Shown piece after piece: positions 36,287-45,403 of a stretch of 64,000 bases of DNA (position 1 is its first letter; each line of letters opens with the position of its first letter). The notes below the pieces were generated by a model. It was not told the DNA's origin. It searched no databases and saw nothing but the letters and a program-made list of their open reading frames with translations. The DNA is from Flavobacterium sp. JAS (lineage in GTDB: Bacteria > Bacteroidota > Bacteroidia > Flavobacteriales > Flavobacteriaceae). The position numbers and the translations under genes are program-made. Where the stretch lies: assembly GCF_020991455.1 (NCBI RefSeq), contig NZ_JAJMOX010000004.1, positions 1 to 64,000 on the forward strand. The letters are read 5' to 3'.

Positions 36287-36527
36287 TCTTTTGCCAAGAA
36301 GGCGCTAAGACACAAAGTTTATTTTTTTAATCTCGCTAAGTCGCAGAATCGCAAAGTTTTGTTTAAATAGCTAAACGTACTGTTTGTCAATTTCGACGAA
36401 GGAGAAATCCTCGCAAGTAACTCCGCAACGAGAATCCAATCTTTGTCGAGCTTCTCGCGAGGATTTCTCCTTCGTCGAAATGACATAAAATGAGAAAAAC
36501 TTTACGACTCTGCGACTTTGCGAGATT
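36287..36527. repeat. Element within an element: array arms enclosing a long palindrome
   Basis: Outer arms 36329-36360 and 36496-36527 are complementary at about 28 of 32 positions (CTCGC..AAAGTTTT class, as at metG). Between them sits a different palindrome: arms 36386-36414 and 36457-36484 match over 28 nt with one indel (core TTCGACGAAGGAGAAATCC). A one-sided octamer array (GCCAAGAA, GGCGCTAA, GACACAAA) precedes at 36291-36318. Confidence 0.85.
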
Positions 36528-36551
36528 AATTTTAACTAAAATCTCCATAAA

Positions 36552-36578
36552 AAAAGCCTCGCAAATTGCGAGGCTTTT
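36552..36578. terminator. Terminator of the M4 protease gene
   Basis: AAAAGCCTCGCA pairs with TGCGAGGCTTTT around AAT; on the minus strand it is followed by a T-rich run, 22 nt beyond the stop. Confidence 0.87.
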
Positions 36579-36599
36579 CATTTTTACTAATTCAATTTA

Positions 36600-39383
36600 T
36601 TATTTTTTCACGAATTTCTTCACGATTCTTTTGTCACCTTTGTTTAATTCGATGATATAAACTCCTGTACTCAAATTGCTTACATCAACTAGATTTCCAG
36701 AAAGTTGGCCTGCTCTAAGTTGCTGACCTAATGTATTTATAATTCTAAAAGTATAACCTTCACTGTTTGCGAATGAAACGTTCAATTCGCCTTCAACCGG
36801 ATTTGGATATAAAGCAAAACTTGAAGTTTCAACCGTTTCAACTAATCCTGCAGTAATTTCCTCATTTACAATTCCTCCTGAAGCAGTTATGTTGATAGAA
36901 TAATCTTCTACTTGTCCATAAGAGAACGACTCACAAGATGTTGGAGTTCCATTGTATTTCATCGAAACTCTAACTCTTGTTGTTCCAAGAGTTGCAGTTG
37001 CAGGAATTGTGATTGTTCCTGTTACCGGAGTTGTAGTTGATGTTGCTTTTGTCCAAACTGTCTCGCCTGAATCTGCAAAATCACCATCTTGATTGTAATC
37101 AATAAAAACAGCATATCCTTCGCTATAAACAGTTGAAGTCCAAGTTGGTGTAATTGTGATCGTATAAGCTGTTCCTCTTGTTGCGTTTGTAGAGATAGCA
37201 GTATAGTTTTCATAACCCGTTGTTCCTGTCGAAGTATTATTGATTGTTCCTAAAACAACTTTACCAATTCTTTCATCTGCAGTGTTATTTCCTTGCGATG
37301 TACAATATGTTACGGTTGTAGCAGTTGTAGTAACATTTACAGCATTACTTGCAGCCGAAACATTTCCTGCAGCATCTTTAGCTTTTACTGTAAAAGTATA
37401 TGCTGTTAAAGCTGTTAATCCGGTTACTGTGTATGATGTTGTTGTAGAAGAACCTTTTAATGTTGCTCCTTGGTAAATATCATATCCAGTTACGGCTACA
37501 TTATCTGTAGAAGCTGTCCAGGTCAAATTAGTTGTTGTTCCTGTTGTTCCGGCAGCGGCAAGAGCAGTTGGAGCGCTTGGAGCAACAGTATCAGATGATC
37601 CTACGTATGCAGCACCAACACCCACAGCATAAAATGCATTTGTTGTTGCAATAACTTCAGCAGAACCTGCACCGTATAAATCAATAGCCGATTGTATTCC
37701 TGATGTTCTGGCATTAGCATAAGTTGAGTTAGCTGTTAAATATACGCTCTCTAAACGATAAGCAATTTTTGCCGCTTTGTCGATCGTGATACCTGTTACG
37801 TTGTAGGCATTTCCAATATCATTTGTTCCTGTTTTCCCAACAGACAAGATATAAAACCAGTGATTTAATACCCCTGAGTTTGTGTGAACCCCACATTGGT
37901 CATTATTATTTGTTGGCGTACAATTTACATTTACCCAATAAGTTCCTCCGTAAGTATCCGGTTGTCCTTCAGCATTTGGATCACTCATAGAACGCAAAGC
38001 AACATGCCCGCTTCTTCTTTCGATATCTTCACCTACTAACCAAGTCGATTTTGTTGGTGCAGCACGATATTCAATACAAGCTCCCCAAATATCAGAGAAT
38101 GCTTCGTTCATCGCCCCTGATTCTTTCTGGTATGCTAAATTTGCAGTATAAGTACAAACAGCATGACCAATTTCGTGTCCGGCAACATCCATTGCAGTCA
38201 GGATATCAAATCCGCCTGTTCCGCTTCCGTCACCGTAAGTCATAACACTTCCGTTCCAAAACGCGTTGTTATTGCTTGAATACCCGGCAGCGATCAAATT
38301 ATAGTGAACATAACTTTTGATTTTTGCTCCCGCATTGTCATAACTGTTTCTTCCGTGTACAGCTGACCAGTAATCATAAGTCATTTCGGCTCCCCAATGT
38401 GCATCAAGTGCTCCGTTGTCTTTGTTTGTGTTATTATATTCTGCTGCTGTCCAGTTATTATCCGCATCAGTAAAATTAGTTGTTGGATAAGTAGCAGTTC
38501 TTGCAGAATTATAAGTTTGAATTCCGTTTCCGCGAGTAACATCAGATAAAATATATGAAGATCCGCTTAAACTCGTTTGAATAGTTTGAGTTCCGCTATA
38601 ACGTGTCGCTGCTGTTGCTGCAACAAACGCCGCTTTTGAAAACTCACTATTTTTTTGTTCTTTGGCTGTAGCCGAATTTAATCTGCCATGACTATTTTCG
38701 CCAAGATGTTTGATTGTTGCATTATAAAATAACGCTTCTCCGGTTTGAGCATCGATATAAAGATCACCACGGCTTAATGGTTTTGTGGCATAAATATCAA
38801 ACTTATAGGCCAAACGCACTTTATCGCTTTTTCTTTCCTGCCCTTGATTTTCCATTGCAGGAAGTAAAACAAGTTCTCCTTCTGGTTTTTTATAATCCAT
38901 TACAGCAGCATCTGCCGGAGTTTCCCATAAGTATTGTTGTGCTCCTGTGTATGCAACTGCCTTATCAAAAGCATCCTGACTTGATAATTTTGGAGTTGTT
39001 TTGACATTTTCAAGAGCATAAAACTCTCCATTCATCGAAACTACTTTTCCGTTTTTAGAATGTATAGAGTAATTAGCAAATTCAACTTTAACTCCTTGTT
39101 CATACAATTGAAACTTTTCATGTGTAAAACCTTCTTTATCTGATTCTTTTTTAATTTTCGAAAAAGACTGGTTTTCTTTTAAACCTAATTGTTCTCTAAA
39201 AACAGTATTGTAATCTGTTTCCTTGTAAGTAGATTTTTCACTAAAAGTGATTAAACTCGGCTGTCCGTTTTCGGATACGCTTTTCTGACTTACTCGTTTG
39301 TCGGTATTCTGAGCAAATCCGGATAGCGAAAATGTAAGAATAGCAACGGTTCCTGCCATAATTTTTGGTAGTTTTCTTTCCAT
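36600..39383 (-). CDS. Secreted M4 (thermolysin-like) metalloprotease with FN3, GEVED and T9SS sorting domains
   Basis: 927 residues. Order: signal peptide (1-24); FTP/PepSY propeptide (about 50-220); M4 catalytic domain (about 285-595) with HEIGH at 402-406 and NEAFSD glutamate near 429; fibronectin type III domain (about 605-690); a GEVED domain (about 750-845, YNQDGDFADSGE); and a C-terminal type A sorting domain from about 855 (NPVEGELNVSF ... GVYIIELNKGDKRIVKKF). The last targets it through the type IX secretion system for release or surface attachment. Likely a nutrient-scavenging protease. Confidence 0.95.
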   Translation of the reverse strand: MERKLPKIMAGTVAILTFSLSGFAQNTDKRVSQKSVSENGQPSLITFSEKSTYKETDYNTVFREQLGLKENQSFSKIKKESDKEGFTHEKFQLYEQGVKVEFANYSIHSKNGKVVSMNGEFYALENVKTTPKLSSQDAFDKAVAYTGAQQYLWETPADAAVMDYKKPEGELVLLPAMENQGQERKSDKVRLAYKFDIYATKPLSRGDLYIDAQTGEALFYNATIKHLGENSHGRLNSATAKEQKNSEFSKAAFVAATAATRYSGTQTIQTSLSGSSYILSDVTRGNGIQTYNSARTATYPTTNFTDADNNWTAAEYNNTNKDNGALDAHWGAEMTYDYWSAVHGRNSYDNAGAKIKSYVHYNLIAAGYSSNNNAFWNGSVMTYGDGSGTGGFDILTAMDVAGHEIGHAVCTYTANLAYQKESGAMNEAFSDIWGACIEYRAAPTKSTWLVGEDIERRSGHVALRSMSDPNAEGQPDTYGGTYWVNVNCTPTNNNDQCGVHTNSGVLNHWFYILSVGKTGTNDIGNAYNVTGITIDKAAKIAYRLESVYLTANSTYANARTSGIQSAIDLYGAGSAEVIATTNAFYAVGVGAAYVGSSDTVAPSAPTALAAAGTTGTTTNLTWTASTDNVAVTGYDIYQGATLKGSSTTTSYTVTGLTALTAYTFTVKAKDAAGNVSAASNAVNVTTTATTVTYCTSQGNNTADERIGKVVLGTINNTSTGTTGYENYTAISTNATRGTAYTITITPTWTSTVYSEGYAVFIDYNQDGDFADSGETVWTKATSTTTPVTGTITIPATATLGTTRVRVSMKYNGTPTSCESFSYGQVEDYSINITASGGIVNEEITAGLVETVETSSFALYPNPVEGELNVSFANSEGYTFRIINTLGQQLRAGQLSGNLVDVSNLSTGVYIIELNKGDKRIVKKFVKK

Positions 39384-39691
39384 AATAAATGTGGTATTTG
39401 AGTTTGGTTAAATGGATTACAAACAAAATATTTAATGTAAGTAAATACTTTATTTTGAGATAAAAGTATTTTATTTATGTTAGATAATCGATGAAATTTA
39501 CCTTTAATCGATAAAATGCAACATTTTTTACTTAAAATTCACATTTATTTAACAAACCGTGAAGATTTCACAAAAAGAAAGGCTAAAAAACAATTATTCT
39601 ATTGATTTATAATGTATTAAAGCGTAAAAAACTGCTGAGATGCCAATTTTACTGGAAAAAAGCGCTTTCTAAATTCTTAAATTATTCTCAC
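39384..39691. other. Gene-free stretch upstream of the M4 protease
   Basis: AT-rich DNA containing the presumed M4 promoter region. I find no convincing TAnnTTTG box on the minus strand, no array and no gene. Confidence 0.5.
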
Positions 39692-39722
39692 AAAAAAAGG
39701 CCAGCCTTTTAAAAGCCAGCCT
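39692..39722 (-). terminator. Terminator of the sco operon
   Basis: On the minus strand GGCTGGCTTTTAAAAGGCTG and following bases form a stem with G-U pairs, followed by seven T. It lies 30 nt beyond the scoB stop. Confidence 0.65.
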
Positions 39723-39752
39723 TCATACATTTCAAAACTAAAAAGTAAGAAT

Positions 39753-40409
39753 TTATTTGATATCCATTTCCGGAATATCTCCTTCAATTATTAATTCAGC
39801 TTCTGTAGAAGCAATAATATGTTCGACAGAAATACCTGGCGCGCGTTCTAAGAGTTTAAAACCCTTTTCGGTCACTTCCAGAACTGCAAGCTCTGTTACA
39901 ACCTTTTTTACGCACCCTACGCCCGTTAATGGCAAAGTACATTTTTTTAGTATTTTAGATTCACCTGCTTTATTCACATGCATCATAGCAACGATGATAT
40001 TTTCGGCAGAAGCCACTAAATCCATTGCCCCTCCCATTCCTTTTACCATTTTTCCCGGAATCTTCCAGTTGGCAATATCACCGTTTTCCGAAACTTCCAT
40101 TGCGCCTAAAATCGTTAAATCAACTTTTTGACTGCGGATCATTCCGAAACTAAAAGCCGAATCAAAGAAACTCGCTCCAGGCAATGTCGTAATGGTTTGT
40201 TTTCCTGCGTTGATAATATCAGCGTCTTCTTCTCCGGCAAAAGGAAATGGTCCCATACCAAGAACGCCATTTTCGCTTTGAAATTCCACAGCAATATCTT
40301 CTCTGACATAATTTGCCACAAGAGTTGGAATCCCGATTCCAAGATTCACAAAATATCGATCTTTTACTTCTTTTGCAATTCGTTTTGCAATATCTTCTTT
40401 TGTTAACAT
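39753..40409 (-). CDS. scoB: 3-oxoacid CoA-transferase subunit B
   Basis: A 218-residue beta subunit of succinyl-CoA:3-ketoacid CoA-transferase, which activates acetoacetate for ketone-body or acetate metabolism. The catalytic glutamate is E46 in QSENGVLGMGP; the glycine-rich VNLGIGIPTLVANY is at 21-34. It works with subunit A (41611-42312), and in most genomes the two are adjacent; here a beta-lactamase gene separates them. All three are on the same strand. Confidence 0.93.
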   Translation of the reverse strand: MLTKEDIAKRIAKEVKDRYFVNLGIGIPTLVANYVREDIAVEFQSENGVLGMGPFPFAGEEDADIINAGKQTITTLPGASFFDSAFSFGMIRSQKVDLTILGAMEVSENGDIANWKIPGKMVKGMGGAMDLVASAENIIVAMMHVNKAGESKILKKCTLPLTGVGCVKKVVTELAVLEVTEKGFKLLERAPGISVEHIIASTEAELIIEGDIPEMDIK

Positions 40410-40415
40410 AAATTC

Positions 40416-40525
40416 AATGTGTCAATTTATTAATGTGTCAATTAGTCAATTTGATAATTAGATAATTGAAATAGATTGCGCATAGTAATGCATTATCTCA
40501 TTATCAAATTGACTAATTATCTAAT
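40416..40525. repeat. AT-rich inverted array between scoB and bla
   Basis: The left arm 40416-40466 reads as 8-nt units (TGTGTCAA, TTAGTCAA, TTTGATAA and similar). The right arm (40492-40525) is its complement and runs into the last codons of bla. The left arm is 47/51 identical to 41427-41477. Confidence 0.8.
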
Positions 40526-41420
40526 TTGTTTTATCTTTTTTGATGAAATAATCCCAAGTTGCTCTCGCTATGTCGGCAATTATTTTCTCTGTGTCTTCTT
40601 GAGTTTCTGTGATGTTTTTTAAATACACCGATAAAATGAAATGCTTTCCGTTTGGGAGTTTTACAATTCCAATATCATTCATTGCAATTCTTAAATTAGC
40701 ATCGTTTGTACCCGAAATCCCCGTTCTGTGCGCCAATTCTGTGTTTTCCGGAAGTCCTGCTTTCATCCATGTTAATCCTCTTGAAGTCTCAACCATTATT
40801 TGATACAAGTACTTTGTTGTTGATTCTTTTAGAATTTGCCCATTATAGAACTTTTCCAATAACTCCGTTGTTGCCAGTGGAGTTGTTGTATTAACAAAAA
40901 GGTTCTTCCAATTTTTCATTTGGTCCTCATTAACTTTGATAACGAAGTCTTTAATTCCTTGTTTATTGATAAATTTCTGTACTTCTTTTGTACCTCCAAC
41001 TAAATCAATAAGAATGTCACATCCGTTGTTATCACTATGCGAAACGGTATATCTTAACAATTTGTCTAATGTCAGATTCATATTCCCTTGTGGATAATCT
41101 TCTCTAATCGGACTCCAGGTATCTTCATGCAGATCTTTCTTTTTAATGAAAATTTCCTGTGTCAGCGAAAGTTTGCCTTCATCGACCTTATTTAAAACCG
41201 TCAAAGCAATATGAAATTTAAAAACACTCATCATTGGAGCTTTCAGATTTCCGTTAATGCTTAAAGTGTCTTTATCTTCAATACCTTTTATAGAAATTCC
41301 AACTGTCGCATTCTTGGTCGAAATAATCTGATTCAACTGTTGTCGCAATTCGTTTGTCGATTGCCCAAAAGTCGAAATGGATAATAAAGAAAACAGGATT
41401 ATATTAAAAAGCTTAGTCAT
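40521..41420 (-). CDS. Class A serine beta-lactamase
   Basis: A 299-residue periplasmic hydrolase of beta-lactams, with signal peptide MTKLFNIILFSLLSISTFGQ. Active-site motifs: SVFK (nucleophile S65, K68), SDN (129-131), a probable general-base E165 in VNEDQMKNW, and the third motif RTG (232-234) where KTG is usual. The overall pattern resembles the A2 subclass common in Bacteroidota (CfxA/CepA/PER relatives). It sits between scoB and scoA on the same strand, flanked by the same AT-rich array on both sides. Spectrum cannot be inferred. Confidence 0.9.
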   Translation of the reverse strand: MTKLFNIILFSLLSISTFGQSTNELRQQLNQIISTKNATVGISIKGIEDKDTLSINGNLKAPMMSVFKFHIALTVLNKVDEGKLSLTQEIFIKKKDLHEDTWSPIREDYPQGNMNLTLDKLLRYTVSHSDNNGCDILIDLVGGTKEVQKFINKQGIKDFVIKVNEDQMKNWKNLFVNTTTPLATTELLEKFYNGQILKESTTKYLYQIMVETSRGLTWMKAGLPENTELAHRTGISGTNDANLRIAMNDIGIVKLPNGKHFILSVYLKNITETQEDTEKIIADIARATWDYFIKKDKTN

Positions 41421-41426
41421 AAGTTT

Positions 41427-41609
41427 AATGTATCAATTTTTGAATGTGTCAATTAGTCAATTTGATAATTATATAATGTTTTACTTTATGTAATTCACAC
41501 TAAATATCTAATTATCAAACTATTTTATTTATAAAAAATAACATAACGCAACATTGTTGCTGTTTTGTTTAATTATCTAATTGACAAATTATCTCAATTA
41601 TCTAATTAA
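41427..41609. repeat. AT-rich inverted array between bla and scoA
   Basis: The left arm 41427-41477 matches the array before scoB (4 mismatches in 51). The right arm (about 41571-41606) is built of TTATCTAA/TTGACAAA-type octamers in the opposite sense. The centre contains GCAACATTGTTGC (41548-41560). Confidence 0.78.
41548..41560. promoter_or_regulatory. Palindrome GCAACATTGTTGC, candidate operator
   Basis: A 6+1+6 perfect inverted repeat identical to one in the fur-merC divergent region (61457-61469). It lies 128 bp upstream of the bla start. Whether it is a functional metalloregulator site is inference. Confidence 0.4.
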
Positions 41610-41610
41610 A

Positions 41611-42312
41611 CTAAGCTCTCTGTCTTACGGTACGCTGTTCAATTCTCTTTTCAAATTTTTCTCCTTGAAAGATACGCTGTACCATGATTCCCGGAATATG
41701 AATTTGATTTGGATCTAATGTCCCAACCGGAACTAGTTCTTCGACTTCGGCAATCGTTATCTTTCCTGCACCAGCCATACAGGCATTAAAATTTCTCGCA
41801 GTTCCTTTAAAAATAAGATTTCCGGCCTCATCACCCTTCCATGCTTTTACAATGGCAAATTCGGCTTTAAATGCTTCTTCCATAATATGCATTTTTCCGT
41901 TGAATTCGCGAACCTCTTTTCCTTCGGCAACTTCAGTTCCATAACCTGCTGGCGTAAAGAAAGCTGGTATTCCGGCTTGTGCTGCACGGCAACGTTCTGC
42001 TAAAGTTCCCTGAGGTGTTAATTCAACTTCCAATTCTCCTGAAAGCATCTGACGCTCAAACTCGGCATTTTCACCTACATAAGACGAAATCATTTTCTTG
42101 ACTTGTTTCTTTTGCAATAGCAATCCTAAACCAAAATCATCTACTCCTGCATTATTCGAAATACAAGTTAAATCTGAAATTGAAGTATTTACTAATGCTG
42201 CAATAGTATTCTCCGGAATTCCGCATAAACCGAAACCTCCAAACATGATGGTCATTCCGCTTTTGATTCCTTCAATTGCATCCTGAACGTTGTTTACTTT
42301 TTTTGTAATCAT
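41611..42312 (-). CDS. scoA: 3-oxoacid CoA-transferase subunit A
   Basis: A 233-residue alpha subunit pairing with ScoB. Signature [12 protein letters not shown] near 22-33 and [15 protein letters not shown] near 52-66 match the CoA-transferase family I prosite regions. It converts succinyl-CoA plus 3-oxoacid to succinate and 3-oxoacyl-CoA. It would be first in the scoA-bla-scoB order on the minus strand, with a 190-bp gap to bla. Confidence 0.93.
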   Translation of the reverse strand: MITKKVNNVQDAIEGIKSGMTIMFGGFGLCGIPENTIAALVNTSISDLTCISNNAGVDDFGLGLLLQKKQVKKMISSYVGENAEFERQMLSGELEVELTPQGTLAERCRAAQAGIPAFFTPAGYGTEVAEGKEVREFNGKMHIMEEAFKAEFAIVKAWKGDEAGNLIFKGTARNFNACMAGAGKITIAEVEELVPVGTLDPNQIHIPGIMVQRIFQGEKFEKRIEQRTVRQRA

Positions 42313-42412
42313 AACAAACTGTCTTTATTACTGTATATTTTTGATAAAAATAAGATTTTTAGATTGAATTATAACGATTTCGTAAAATAAAATCAACCAT
42401 TAGTAACCGATA

Positions 42413-42514
42413 TTAACCGCAGAGCTCACAAAGGCAGAACCGCAAAGTTCGCAAAGCTTTATAAAATATACTTTGGAAAACTTTGCGTAAATCTTAATGC
42501 TCTTTGCGGTAAAA
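42413..42514. repeat. Inverted array of CGCAAAG-type units
   Basis: The left arm 42413-42460 has ACCGCAGA, CTCACAAA and CCGCAAAG units at about 8 nt. The right arm 42477-42514 gives the complement (CTTTGCGG). It fills the gap between PBP1A and scoA. Confidence 0.65.
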
Positions 42515-42532
42515 TCTTTTTATGTTTATTCC

Positions 42533-42582
42533 AAAAAAAATCCTTTTGTTTTCTTCCGAATTTCAGAAGATCGCAAAAGGAT
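42533..42582 (-). terminator. Terminator of the PBP1A operon
   Basis: On the minus strand ATCCTTTTG pairs with CAAAAGGAT, with an inner CTTC/GAAG stem, followed by eight T. It is 26 nt beyond the stop. Confidence 0.8.
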
Positions 42583-42607
42583 AATTTTATTTAAAGCTAA
42601 ACTTGAA

Positions 42608-44914
42608 CTATAGTTCGAATTCGTCTGTATTTTGTTCTGTTTGTGTTGTATCTTTTACAACTGCTGGTCTGCTGTAACAATCTACTTTTATAGAAAGGTT
42701 TGCAGGTCTTTCAAATTCTGCTTTAGAAACCTGAAGTCCAGGGTCTGCGTAACAAAGTTTCATGAAATAACCCCAAATTGGCAATGCAGCTGTAGCACCT
42801 TGTCCGTAAGTTAAACTTTTGAAACGTGCCGAACGGTCTTCACAACCAACCCAAACACCGGTTACTAAATTGGGAACCATTCCCATAAACCAACCGTCTG
42901 ACTGATTTTGTGTTGTTCCCGTTTTTCCTGCAATTGGATTTCTAAATACGTATGGATATCCTGTCCAACGGTTATCTCCACTTCCTCCTCCTTCTGTACG
43001 TAAACGTGCACCAGAACCGGTTTCAGTAACTCCTTCTAATAATTTGATTACTGCAAAAGCAATATCTTTATTCAAAACATCATGAGATTCTGGGATTGGT
43101 TCATAAATAACCTCTCCACTTTTGTTTTCAATTCGGCTTAAAAACTGCGGTTTTACATAAACACCTTGATTAGCAAATGTGCTGTAAGCTGCAACCATGT
43201 CTTCAACTGTAATATCAACGGCTCCTAAAGCGATAGAAGGCTGCGCAGGAATTTCGGTTTTAACACCTAATTTATGCGTTAACTCTACAACGGCTTCCGG
43301 ACCAACACGGTCAATTAATTTTGCCGAAACTGTATTGATCGAATTCGCCAAACCTTGTTTTAAAGTTACCATTCCGCGGTATCTGTTGTCAGAGTTTCTT
43401 GGTTCCCAATCTGCAGTAACATTGTGACGCCCTTTGTGGATCATAAATGGTCCGTCAAGAATAGAATCACAAGGAGACATATTTAATTGTTCTATTGCAG
43501 TTGCATAAACGAATGGTTTAAATGTAGATCCTACTTGTCTTGCTCCTTGTCCAACGTGATCGTATTGGAAATATTTATAATTAATTCCTCCAACCCACGC
43601 TTTAATATTTCCGGTTTGAGGTTCCATTGCCATTAAACCTGATTGCAAGAAGTGTTTGAAATAACGGATAGAATCCATTGGAGTCATTGTCGTATCACGC
43701 TCGCCTTTCCAGGTAAATATGCGCATTTTAGTTTTCACTTTGAATGAAGCAATGATATCATCTTCGCTTTTATCCAGGTCTTTCATGATTGCCCAACGTG
43801 TTGAGTTTTTCATGGCTTGCATCATAAGTTTATCAGTTTCTGCCTGAGTGATATTTACGAATGGTGCATTTTTATTGTTTTTCTGTTCGATGAAAAATTG
43901 TTGTTGTAAATTTTTCATGTGCTCAGAAACCGCTTCTTCAGCATGCAATTGCATTCTTGAATCGATTGTGGTATAAATTTTCAATCCATCTTTGTAGATA
44001 TCATAATCTGAACCGTCTGGTTTTTTGTTTTCAGAAACCCATTTTTTCATGTAATCACGAAGATATTCTCTGAAATATGTTGCCGTTCCTTCGCGGTGAC
44101 TTTCCAATTTGAATTTTAAGGCAACTGGCATTGCTTTGTACTTTTCTCTTTGAGATTCTGTAATCATCTTGGCTTTTACCATTTGACTCAACACCACATC
44201 ACGACGGTTTTTAACACCTTCAGGATTGCGCAACGGATTATAAAGAGAGGAGTTATTAAACATTCCAACCAATATTGCCGATTCGTCTATAGTTAAATCT
44301 TTAGGTTCTTTGGAAAAATAAGTTTGAGCTGCCGAACTTACCCCAACAGCATAATTTCCGAAATCATAAACGTTGCAATACATTGCTAAAATCTCATTTT
44401 TGGTATATTGTCTTTCCAGACGAATGGCAATAATCCATTCTTTTATCTTTTGAACTATTCTAAAGGGTAAAAAGCTAGATCCTCCACGATGAAATAACTG
44501 TTTTGCCAATTGCTGTGTTAAAGTACTCGCACCTCCATTGGTTCCCAAAGAAAAAGCAGCACGTAAAGTCCCACGTCCGTCGATTCCTGAATGTTCATAA
44601 AAGCGGGCATCCTCTGTAGCAACCAAAGCATCTACCAGATTTTTTGGTAAATCCGAATACTTCAATTGAGACCTGTTTGTTTTGAAATACTTACCAATAA
44701 CTACTCCGTCTGACGAAATAATTTCGGTAGCCAAATTGGAATCCGGATTCTCTAAATCTTCAAAAGAAGGCATTGAACCAAATAATCCCCAAGAGGCAAA
44801 TAAAAAGAAAGCCAGTATGCCTAATAAAGTGTAGGCAAAAACTCTCCAGAACTTCTTTTTATAGTAATTAATATCTTTAACGCTATTTGATTGATTGTTT
44901 TTTTTAGCAGCCAT
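42608..44914 (-). CDS. mrcA: Class A penicillin-binding protein 1A
   Basis: A 768-residue bifunctional peptidoglycan synthase. After a cytoplasmic stretch and a membrane anchor (about 27-47) comes the GT51 glycosyltransferase domain with ATEDARFYEHSG near 99-110 and GGASTLTQQLAKQLF. The transpeptidase domain has GSTFKPF (SxxK near 460), SxN as SIN, and KTGTTQ near 665. It lies 9 nt downstream of gldH, so gliding and wall-synthesis genes are co-transcribed. Confidence 0.95.
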   Translation of the reverse strand: MAAKKNNQSNSVKDINYYKKKFWRVFAYTLLGILAFFLFASWGLFGSMPSFEDLENPDSNLATEIISSDGVVIGKYFKTNRSQLKYSDLPKNLVDALVATEDARFYEHSGIDGRGTLRAAFSLGTNGGASTLTQQLAKQLFHRGGSSFLPFRIVQKIKEWIIAIRLERQYTKNEILAMYCNVYDFGNYAVGVSSAAQTYFSKEPKDLTIDESAILVGMFNNSSLYNPLRNPEGVKNRRDVVLSQMVKAKMITESQREKYKAMPVALKFKLESHREGTATYFREYLRDYMKKWVSENKKPDGSDYDIYKDGLKIYTTIDSRMQLHAEEAVSEHMKNLQQQFFIEQKNNKNAPFVNITQAETDKLMMQAMKNSTRWAIMKDLDKSEDDIIASFKVKTKMRIFTWKGERDTTMTPMDSIRYFKHFLQSGLMAMEPQTGNIKAWVGGINYKYFQYDHVGQGARQVGSTFKPFVYATAIEQLNMSPCDSILDGPFMIHKGRHNVTADWEPRNSDNRYRGMVTLKQGLANSINTVSAKLIDRVGPEAVVELTHKLGVKTEIPAQPSIALGAVDITVEDMVAAYSTFANQGVYVKPQFLSRIENKSGEVIYEPIPESHDVLNKDIAFAVIKLLEGVTETGSGARLRTEGGGSGDNRWTGYPYVFRNPIAGKTGTTQNQSDGWFMGMVPNLVTGVWVGCEDRSARFKSLTYGQGATAALPIWGYFMKLCYADPGLQVSKAEFERPANLSIKVDCYSRPAVVKDTTQTEQNTDEFEL

Positions 44915-44923
44915 AACTATTTT

Positions 44924-45403
44924 CTAATCTTTTTGTTCTATTCTAAAACCAACGTCTGTAATACCATCAAGAGCCTGAACTCCAGGGATTTTTCCTGATT
45001 CTCTAACAGCTTGTTTGATGTGTACTTTGTATTTCCCTCTAAACTTTACATCTTCTTTATAAAACAGTTTACTCTCTTTGATATCTGTAAAACCGTTTCC
45101 TAATAAGGTCCCGTCCGGATTTGCCATTTGGTATTCTAAAGTATCTACTTTTGTGAAACCACTTGGCGTTTCTATAGCAACAATTAAAAACAAATTATTG
45201 AACGGATAATTGTTATTGTCTCTCAAATTTACAAATAAATTGTACCTTTTTGTAGAATCCAAAACTGGTAGATCGAAGCTTACAACGCTGTCTTTGTGCC
45301 ATGCACTTCCAACAGATTTGTACTGATCGAAGACTCTTTTTTTGTCACAAGAAAAAAGAAGAATCGCTACCAAAAGAAGAATTCCGCTATTTTTTATTCT
45401 CAT
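44924..45403 (-). CDS. gldH: Gliding motility lipoprotein GldH
   Basis: A 159-residue lipoprotein with signal MRIKNSGILLLVAILLFSC (lipid cysteine at 19). The mature part (DQYKSVGSAWHKDSVVSF, then VGFRIEQ near the end) matches GldH, a protein required for Flavobacterium gliding and chitin use and linked to the type IX secretion apparatus. Its start overlaps the end of ricT by 17 nt and PBP1A follows after 9 nt, giving a ricT-gldH-mrcA operon. Confidence 0.92.
   Translation of the reverse strand: MRIKNSGILLLVAILLFSCDKKRVFDQYKSVGSAWHKDSVVSFDLPVLDSTKRYNLFVNLRDNNNYPFNNLFLIVAIETPSGFTKVDTLEYQMANPDGTLLGNGFTDIKESKLFYKEDVKFRGKYKVHIKQAVRESGKIPGVQALDGITDVGFRIEQKD

Noticed and set aside
39757..40131. Plus-strand open frame of 124 codons opposite scoB
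   Set aside because: Entirely antisense to scoB, which has strong family motifs.
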